This document shows, one piece after another, positions 58,604 to 64,000 of a DNA stretch of 64,000 bases. The DNA is from Vibrio cidicii. Lineage in GTDB: Bacteria; Pseudomonadota; Gammaproteobacteria; Enterobacterales; Vibrionaceae. The stretch lies in assembly GCF_009763805.1 (NCBI RefSeq), contig NZ_CP046804.1:372001-436000 (forward strand), in the 5' to 3' direction. Below the pieces are notes generated by a model. The model saw only the letters and a program-made list of their open reading frames with translations, was not told where the DNA came from and made no database searches. Within the stretch, counting starts at the first letter, position 1; each line of letters opens with the position of its first letter. Position numbers and translations under genes: made by a program.

Positions 58604-59638
58604 ATGATTCTAACATTACCTGACCGCGCTGAACGACGTCGTATCACCAAAAAGATGCATAAAACTAAGGATAAAGACCATTACCGACGCTTGAATGCCA
58701 TATTGCTACTTTCTCAAGGGCATTCTGTTACCACAGTCTCGAATATTCTGGTTGCAGCCCGCTCTTCTATAGGACGCTGGATTCATTGGTACACGGAATG
58801 CGGCATCGATGGCTTGGAAAGCTCAACTCGAGGCAGAGCCACGACGCTCCCATTTCTTCAAATTGCCGCTGTATTGACTGCTTTACTCGCACTGAATCCT
58901 CAAAGTCTGGGATATCAGCGTTCACGTTGGAGTACCGAGCTGATGGCGATTGAAGTAAATCGGATATTTGGGTTTAACGTGCACTCATCGACCATTCGTC
59001 GATGGTTGCCTAAACTTGGGATTGTCTGGCGAAGAGCCTCTCCAACATTGCATATCAAAGATCCAGATAAAGAAGCCAAACTCGCCAGAATCAAAGAGGC
59101 ATTAGCGCGTTGCGACGCCGACCATCCCGTGTTTTATGAAGATGAAGTCGACATTCACTTAAATCCCAAAATTGGCTCAGATTGGATGCCAAAAGGTCAA
59201 CAAAAGAAGGTGGCGACACCGGGACAAAATGCTAAATACTATCTTGCAGGAGCTCTGCATGCTAAGACCGGTAAAGTCTCGTATGTCGGAAGTAGCAGTA
59301 AGAACTCAGAACTGTTTATTGCGATGCTGGAGCAGTTGAAACGCCAGTACCGCCGAGCGAAAACCATTACTCTTATCGTGGATAATTACATCATTCACAA
59401 GAGCAGAAAAACACAGGGTTGGTTAAAGCAAAATCCGAAGTTTGTTTTGCTTTTTCAGCCAGTGTACTCGCCTTGGGTAAACAAAATAGAGAAGCTTTGG
59501 CATGCGTTGCATGAAACGGTGACACGGAATCATCAATGCAAAGCAATGTGGCAACTTTTAAAGCGGGTTCGATACTTTATGGATAACGTTTCACCATTTC
59601 CCGGCGGTGGTCATGGGCGACAAAAAAGTGAAGCATAA
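58604..59638 (+). CDS. IS630-family transposase
   Basis: DDE transposase, 344 residues, the usual length. N-terminal helix-turn-helix domains (VTTVSNILVAARSSIGRWIHW in parts) and catalytic core with Asp in YEDEVDIHLNP, Asp in LIVDNYIIHKS and Glu in PWVNKIEKLWH. The ATG at 58604 is preferred over a GTG at 58517, which starts upstream of the leader hairpin. Intact, so the element may be active. Confidence 0.93.
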   Translation: MILTLPDRAERRRITKKMHKTKDKDHYRRLNAILLLSQGHSVTTVSNILVAARSSIGRWIHWYTECGIDGLESSTRGRATTLPFLQIAAVLTALLALNPQSLGYQRSRWSTELMAIEVNRIFGFNVHSSTIRRWLPKLGIVWRRASPTLHIKDPDKEAKLARIKEALARCDADHPVFYEDEVDIHLNPKIGSDWMPKGQQKKVATPGQNAKYYLAGALHAKTGKVSYVGSSSKNSELFIAMLEQLKRQYRRAKTITLIVDNYIIHKSRKTQGWLKQNPKFVLLFQPVYSPWVNKIEKLWHALHETVTRNHQCKAMWQLLKRVRYFMDNVSPFPGGGHGRQKSEA

Positions 59639-59667
59639 TTAGGAACAGTTATTTAGTCGCCTACATA

Positions 59668-59822
59668 CTTTTTCCCATTAGTGGCAAGCTTGTTTTGCTA
59701 CACTGGAACTAATCCAAGCATCGTATTACGGTATATGTTACAGGCGAGAAATGGTTCATGGAAAACAGCTACAACTGATGAACTGATGAACTGATAGGGT
59801 TATTCGCTAGTACTGACTAGCA
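59668..59822. repeat. Long imperfect direct repeat, copy 2
   Basis: Second copy of the repeat at 55748-55900, beginning 13 bases after the IS630 right target TA. It includes a local 10-11 base triplication (GATGAACT units, 59796-59818). Like copy 1 it sits just upstream of a small gene. Confidence 0.75.
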
Positions 59823-59851
59823 CGTCTACATAAATCATGAGGGGGACTAGG

Positions 59852-60022
59852 ATGTTGTTTATCAAAATAATATTTGCATTGAGTTTGGCTATTGGTGTTT
59901 TTGCTCTCTATGCGCAAAAAGTTCACATTTGGCTCTCGAAACATATGGATGAATACGAAAATAAGCTAGAGAAAAGCAATCCAGAAGAGCTAAAAAAGCT
60001 GAAGAAAAAATACCAACGTTAA
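59852..60022 (+). CDS. Small single-pass membrane protein, unrecognised
   Basis: 56 residues: a hydrophobic N-terminal helix (FIKIIFALSLAIGVFALYA) and a charged Lys/Glu-rich tail. AGGGGGACTAGG precedes the ATG at 59852. No family recognised. Confidence 0.5.
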   Translation: MLFIKIIFALSLAIGVFALYAQKVHIWLSKHMDEYENKLEKSNPEELKKLKKKYQR

Positions 60023-60191
60023 CAGCAAAACACCTGATTCAACCGTAAATGAAGTTAAATTTGCGGTTACTAATCTTACCGACTGAATCAAACCGTTGGA
60101 AGATACAAAACTCGGTCAAGGTTTAGTGATTAGCTAAATGTGCTTCTGATACTTATTTGGGTGCGAATTACTTGGTAATTTAGAGAAACAG

Positions 60192-60226
60192 AACTCTATA
60201 TATTAATGAATATATAGAGTTTTTAT
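60192..60226 (+). terminator. Terminator downstream of the small membrane protein gene
   Basis: AACTCTATATATT and AATATATAGAGTT form a perfect 13-bp stem with an AATG loop, followed by TTTATTAG. Confidence 0.85.
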
Positions 60227-60314
60227 TAGTTTAGTTGAGTGCGAAAATTAACGAATTTTGACTGAGAAAATGTACATCTAAAAGGGCTAACTATTGCGGT
60301 TAGTCTTAGATTTT

Positions 60315-60343
60315 TGTAAGGTTTTCCATCTCTGGTGCGTCTA
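60315..60343 (+). promoter_or_regulatory. Candidate ECF-sigma promoter
   Basis: TGTAAGG, 16 bases, CGTCTA resembles the TGTAAC-N16-CGTC pattern of several ECF sigma factors. It lies 31 bases before a small gene that begins the run leading to the ECF sigma gene, which fits autoregulation. A guess from pattern only. Confidence 0.35.
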
Positions 60344-60373
60344 ACAAACACATAGGATAGAGAGGATACGTTT

Positions 60374-60595
60374 ATGTGTAGCACACCAAGAAATGACCCA
60401 TCTAAACCAATGTCACGTTCTAACCATTTGGCTCATGAAATGACCTTGGGTACAGCGCAGCGACAACGATTTGCTGAAGTGGCAAATAGAGCATTTGAAC
60501 GACGCGAGGCCAAAAGAAAGCAAATGCGCCAAAAACAAAGCGTTAAGCCGCAAAAACGAGGCATTATCTCGCTGATCTTAGCGCTGTTTCGTTAG
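60374..60595 (+). CDS. Small basic protein, unrecognised
   Basis: 73 residues, very Arg/Lys/Gln-rich (RREAKRKQMRQKQSVK) with a short hydrophobic C terminus (GIISLILALF). AGGATA precedes the start. No family recognised. Same direction as the sigma-factor genes that follow. Confidence 0.5.
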   Translation: MCSTPRNDPSKPMSRSNHLAHEMTLGTAQRQRFAEVANRAFERREAKRKQMRQKQSVKPQKRGIISLILALFR

Positions 60596-60714
60596 ATCAA
60601 ATCTCTTGCGTCGTGGTTTTGCATCAAACCGCATCACAGTTGAGAGCAAAAAATCATTTTCTGTTGATTTTTAGGGCTATAGTCGAGGGAGTTAAAAGCA
60701 AAAAGAGAAACGCG

Positions 60715-60939
60715 ATGCTAAGAATTATTCCTATTGCTCTTCGATGGTCGATTATGAAAACAGCGATCAAAGTATCTTTGGTCGTTGGTACCTTATTGAA
60801 TCTCATCAATCAGGGGGAGGCTCTGTTTAGTAATACGGAGATTGCTTGGGGGCAAGTACTGCTGAATTATTTTGTACCTTATTGCGTTTCCTCATACAGT
60901 GCCGCAAAAACACAAATGGATAAAGAGAGGTCAGTATGA
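60715..60939 (+). CDS. NrtS-like small membrane protein
   Basis: 74 residues with two membrane segments (AIKVSLVVGTLLNLINQG and ILLNYFVPYCVSSY-like). The LNLINQGEALF and FVPYCVSSYSA segments resemble NrtS proteins, described as nitrate/nitrite transporters in cyanobacteria; the name is by similarity from memory. ATG 60715 is chosen because an upstream extension lacks support. Its stop overlaps the sigma-factor start by 4 bases, so it is coupled to it. Confidence 0.6.
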   Translation: MLRIIPIALRWSIMKTAIKVSLVVGTLLNLINQGEALFSNTEIAWGQVLLNYFVPYCVSSYSAAKTQMDKERSV

Positions 60940-61557
60940 GCAGCGATATGGACATGCGCCCTCTCGGTGATGCGAGCGATGAAGCGTTCAGCGATCCTTT
61001 GTTTATCAGCAGAATACGAGAGGAAATGCTGAAATTTGCCCGACTTCAGTTAAGAGATGAAGGGATCGCCGAAGACGCTGTCCAAGAAGCCTTGTTGGCA
61101 GCGCACCGCAATATCGAAAAGTTTGGTCGTAAGTCAGCGTTCAAAACATGGGTATTTGCAATTTTAAAAAATAAGATCATCGATTTGCTGCGCAAGAATC
61201 AAAGAGAAGTGAGCGTCAGCCAACTCGGCGGCGAGGAATCAGATGCGATGGATGAAGTGTTATTTAATCAACGAGGTTATTGGCATACAGATGAACGCCC
61301 TGTTGGGTGGTCAATACCAATGGAATCAGTGAAAGATGAGCAATTTTGGCTTGTTTTTGAAACCTGTTTGAATGCGTTACCTGAAAAACTGGCTCGGGTT
61401 TTTATGATGAGAGAGTTTGTTGAGCTGGACAGTGACGAAATATGCCAAAACCTAGAGTTAACCACCAGTAACTTGCACGTTTTACTTTACCGAGCAAGAT
61501 TGAGGTTACGGGAATGCTTAGAGAATAAATGGTTTCGAGGAGAAACGAGTATCATGA
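60936..61557 (+). CDS. ECF-type RNA polymerase sigma factor
   Basis: 206 residues after repair. Region 2 is clear (EDAVQEALLAAHRNIEKFG, FKTWVFAILKNKIIDLLRKN) and region 4 with its helix-turn-helix (FMMREFVELDSDEICQNLELT). As written it is fused to the next gene; removing one base at GAAAC 61542-61546 (or GTTTC 61532-61536) gives a stop at 61557 overlapping a zf-HC2 start. Likely directs the downstream bufferin operon and its own operon. Confidence 0.85.
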
Positions 61558-61751
61558 TGAACTGTAAACAGGCCACACGGTTACTGTCAGAATCCTTAGA
61601 TCGTCCCTTATCCTTAAAAGAAAAGGCGGCGTTGGCGATGCATACATCAATGTGCTCAGGATGTCGCAATTTTGGTAAGCAAATGGGGTCTATTCGACAA
61701 ATAGCTAAACAGTATGTCCGAGAAGACCCTAATGATTCGACTTCAGATTGA
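61554..61751 (+). CDS. zf-HC2 anti-sigma factor
   Basis: 65 residues with the zinc-binding motif C-KQATRLL ... H-TSMCSGC (His-X3-Cys-X2-Cys), typical of small anti-sigma factors encoded right after an ECF sigma gene. Start 61554 or 61557. The apparent fusion with the sigma factor is judged an artefact of the GAAAC-type lesion, because such pairs are normally two genes joined by an overlapping ATGATG/TGA. Confidence 0.75.
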   Translation: MMNCKQATRLLSESLDRPLSLKEKAALAMHTSMCSGCRNFGKQMGSIRQIAKQYVREDPNDSTSD

Positions 61752-62117
61752 TGTAACCTCTCAATCTAATAAACCAGCCTCACTAACTTGAACGATGTGT
61801 ATCGACTTCTCTTCGAACTTCAAAATTAATAAGAAATAAAGCGCATAAAAGATATCTTCATCTATAGTTAACATTCATCGATCAAAATAATTAAAAAAAA
61901 GTGTAAGAAGCAAGCTGTCATACCCGACAAACAGATAAGAGTAGAAAATATCAGCTTGAAGGTGGGTAGAAAGACAGATTTTAGTCGCCACTGGATAGCT
62001 TAACAATATTCTCTCTCTTTGTTGATGAGAGTATTAACAACGCCGTTGATCGCTTGGAAGACAAATAGATGTCAAACAGAGATGAATGGATATAGCGAAA
62101 AAAAATGGAGATACGTT
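61752..62117. promoter_or_regulatory. Intergenic region upstream of bufA
   Basis: 366 bases without a convincing gene; it must hold the bufferin promoter. TGTAACC at 61752-61758 resembles the -35 of the candidate ECF promoter at 60315 but no matching -10 at the right distance was found. Confidence 0.4.
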
Positions 62118-62415
62118 ATGAATAAAGCAATGATTTCTGCCTCACTAGTCACCGCTCTAAGCACCGCGTTAGTCATGGCCGCAGCCCCAGCAGAAGCGGG
62201 AATGAAAGATAAAGAAAAATGCTACGGCGTGGCATTAAAAGGGAAAAATGATTGTAAAGCAGGTGCTGGTACATCTTGTGCTGGCACATCGGTCAGAGAT
62301 CACCAAGGTAATGCTTGGTCACTGGTTTCCTAAAGGCACGTGTGAGCAAACCGTATCTCAAACCTCACCAACAGGATTTGGTCAGTTAAAAGAGTTTGAA
62401 GAGAAAAACTCGTAA
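62118..62415 (+). CDS. bufA: BufA, DUF2282 bufferin precursor (frameshifted)
   Basis: Small exported peptide, 98 residues after repair. A signal peptide ([20 protein letters not shown], cleavage near AEAG) precedes a four-cysteine core: [19 protein letters not shown] and KGTC. In bufferins such cysteines are modified by a DUF692 enzyme and bind copper; here that enzyme is encoded next. The frame breaks at GTTTC 62325-62329; removing one T gives [16 protein letters not shown] and a stop at 62415. Confidence 0.9.
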
Positions 62416-62419
62416 TAAC

Positions 62420-63280
62420 ATGATGAATTCGAAGACTATTTGTCGTCTTCCACCATCTATCGGGGTTGGTTTGAAACCTGAACATGTTCAAACCATCCTC
62501 GATACTCAGCCAGAGATGGGCTTTTTTGAAGTCCACGCAGAGAACTATATGGTGGCAGGAGGACCTTTTCATCATCATCTTGAACAGATCAGGGCAAACT
62601 ATCCGCTCTCGATTCATGGTGTGGGTCTTTCTATTGGTGGCGAAGGTGCGCTGGATGAAGCCCATTTAGAGCGGTTAGTCACGCTCATAAAACGCTATCA
62701 ACCAGAAGCCTTTTCCGAACACCTTGCTTGGTCGAGCCATCAGGGTACTTTTTTAAATGACTTACTGCCCGCCCCATATCATGAAAAAACGTTGTTGCGT
62801 GTCTGTGAGCATATAGATCGTGTGCAGGAAAAATTAGGCTATCGGATGTTACTTGAAAACCCAGCGACATACGTAGAGTTTTCTAGCTCTGATCTCCATG
62901 AAGAAGAATTTATCTGTGAGGTCGTCAAACGAACAGGATGTGGATTGCTATTGGATGTCAATAATGTCTATGTTTCCTGTGTTAATCACGGGCGTAACGT
63001 AGCGTCGTATCTCCAAGCACTGCCATTGTTTGCTGTTGGGGAGATCCACCTTGCGGGTTATGCTGAAGATGTCGATTCGTTAGGGTCACCACTTTTAATT
63101 GATAGCCATGGAGCACCAATCAGTAAAGACGTCTGGAATTGGTATCGTTTTGTCATCGAACTCATCGGGCCAAAACCGACCTTGATTGAACGCGATAACA
63201 ATATTCCACCGTTTGCGGTGTTAGCAGCAGAAGCCAAGCAAGCACAAGAGATCATGGATGAGGTGAAAGTTAAGTTATGA
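62420..63280 (+). CDS. bufB: BufB, DUF692 multinuclear iron oxidase
   Basis: TIM-barrel oxidative enzyme of the MNIO family (DUF692), 286 residues, that modifies cysteines of the bufferin precursor. Conserved metal-ligand segments: EVHAENYM, SIHGVGLSIGG, EHLAWSSH, LLENPATYVEF, DVNNVYVSC, EIHLAGYAED and LIERDNNIPPF. Starts at 62420 or 62423. Overlaps the next gene by 4 bases. Confidence 0.93.
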   Translation: MMNSKTICRLPPSIGVGLKPEHVQTILDTQPEMGFFEVHAENYMVAGGPFHHHLEQIRANYPLSIHGVGLSIGGEGALDEAHLERLVTLIKRYQPEAFSEHLAWSSHQGTFLNDLLPAPYHEKTLLRVCEHIDRVQEKLGYRMLLENPATYVEFSSSDLHEEEFICEVVKRTGCGLLLDVNNVYVSCVNHGRNVASYLQALPLFAVGEIHLAGYAEDVDSLGSPLLIDSHGAPISKDVWNWYRFVIELIGPKPTLIERDNNIPPFAVLAAEAKQAQEIMDEVKVKL

Positions 63281-64000
63281 ATAGGGAGAGTCAGGCGCAG
63301 TGGACGGCAAATATTTTGGGTTCAGGTCAATCTTGTCCAGAAGGTTTAACAACCTGGAATGGTTCTGATCCCAAAATGCGGTTTGCCATCTATCGTAATA
63401 ATGTGATGGTGTCATTAATCGATGCCCTCGCAGATAGCTATCCTGTCGTTCAAGCGTTGGTGGGTGAAGCATTTTTTCAAGCAATGGCTCGCGAATTTAT
63501 TAAAGGCCATCCCCCGAGTACCCCTGTTTTGGTTTGGTATGGATCTGAGTTCTCTAATTTTATCTCGTCATTTCCTCCCGCTTCAGGAGTACCTTATCTT
63601 GCTGATGTTGCTCGACTAGAGTGGATGAGGATTGAATCTTGGCATGCTGCTGACGCGAGTCCTCTATCCCACGAAACGTTAGCAACATGGCTTTCTGATG
63701 AGACTACGTTAGAGCAAACTCGCTTTGTATTACATCCCTCTCTACACACTTTTAATTCTCAATATCCTGTTGCTTCTCTCTGGTCTGCTCATCAAGACGA
63801 AACGGATTGATCTCAGTACCATTGATATTTCTGCTTCGGAAGCCGTTGTACTCATTAGGCATAATTTCAGTGTCGAAATCACATGTTTGGAGAGGCATGC
63901 CGTGGATTTTATTACGCTGCTGAATAATGGGGTTCCATTTGCAGAGGCGGTTCAGCAAGCGGGAGAGTTTGAGCTTTCCTATACGTTAGCTTGGTTAATA
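63277..64000 (+). CDS. bufC: BufC, DUF2063 partner protein (frameshifted, cut by window end)
   Basis: Partner of the DUF692 enzyme in precursor recognition. The N-terminal DUF2063 helical domain is clear (RFAIYRNNVMVSLIDALADSYPV). The frame breaks at GAAAC 63799-63803; removing one A gives HQDERIDLSTIDISASEAVVL and the frame is then open to the window end with a C-terminal region (FITLLNNGVPFAEAVQQAG). The 3' end is outside the window. Confidence 0.88.

Larger units (their letters stand above)
58489..59653 (+). mobile_element. Complete IS630-family insertion sequence
   Basis: 1165 bp with terminal inverted repeats AATAGCTGTTCCTAA (left) and AATAACTGTTCCTAA (right, complement), one mismatch. 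It is flanked by TA on both sides (58487-58488 and 59654-59655), the target duplication of this family. One intact transposase gene inside. Confidence 0.9.

Noticed and set aside
61910..61935. Far end of the Tn7-like element at TGTCATACCCGACA
   Set aside because: It contains CGACA but has no repeats matching the TnsB sites at 48091-48153 and no ATTGA duplication next to it.
48073..64000. CRISPR array or atypical guide RNA in the Tn7-like island
   Set aside because: No regularly spaced repeats and no sequence resembling type I-F repeats were seen on either strand.

Overview
The window looks like a Vibrio chromosome, probably V. vulnificus or a close relative. The case rests on gene order and protein sequences typical of that genus: tig-clpP-clpX-lon-hupB-ppiD, a menFDHBCE operon, tesB-ybaY-atl-ffs, dctPQM with dctBD, and a rhombosortase. 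No database could be searched, so the species is an inference.

Layout. 1-2627: end of a sugar ABC importer (two permeases and an ATPase, close to the glucose/mannose Gts type). 2836-9358: a C4-dicarboxylate TRAP importer dctPQM with a sigma-54 promoter and two palindromic upstream sites, facing its two-component regulators dctD-dctB. 9904-18258: protein quality-control block (tig, clpP, clpX, lon, hupB, ppiD). 18391-23115: a ComEA-like protein, rhombosortase, DTW-domain protein, dgt, yfbR and alaA. 23358-30560: the menaquinone operon menF-menD-menH-menB-menC-menE. 30658-35464: a small membrane protein, a YeiH-type protein, an MFS-PlsC fusion with its TetR regulator, and a Tim44-domain protein. 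35715-36295: four tandem tRNA-Tyr genes. 36672-41210: an RND efflux pair plus a DUF1244 protein. 41270-47784: a cysteine-cleaving PLP enzyme with divergent decR, then tesB, ybaY, an alkyltransferase-like protein, a membrane protein and a diguanylate cyclase. 47970-48072: 4.5S RNA (ffs).

Right after ffs an AT-rich genomic island begins. It is a Tn7-like transposon end with TnsB-type repeats, then tnsA-tnsB-tnsC, an XRE regulator with two matched operators, an SF2 helicase, three unrecognised small genes, a degraded receiver-like gene, two orphan ParS-domain antitoxin-like genes, an unrecognised 304-residue protein and a complete IS630 element. No tniQ/tnsD, cas gene, CRISPR array or opposite end is visible. 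From about 60.3 kb the content becomes a copper-type bufferin locus: a NrtS-like protein, an ECF sigma factor, a zf-HC2 anti-sigma, then bufA, bufB and bufC (cut by the window end). Whether this locus is transposon cargo or native chromosome cannot be decided here.

The most striking global pattern is not a gene. At least 14 genes spread over the whole window are broken or falsely fused by one extra base, and every one of these lesions reads GAAAC (or GTTTC) where the conserved reading frame requires GAAC (or GTTC); two further cases are likely. Affected genes include lon, clpP, dctD, menH, menC, malK-like and bufA. This is best read as a motif-specific consensus error, perhaps caused by a DNA modification at GAAC/GTTC, and not as biology of the individual genes. 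Gene coordinates below for these loci are given as the repaired gene. One further frameshift (alaA) is a different event, a shortened C run.
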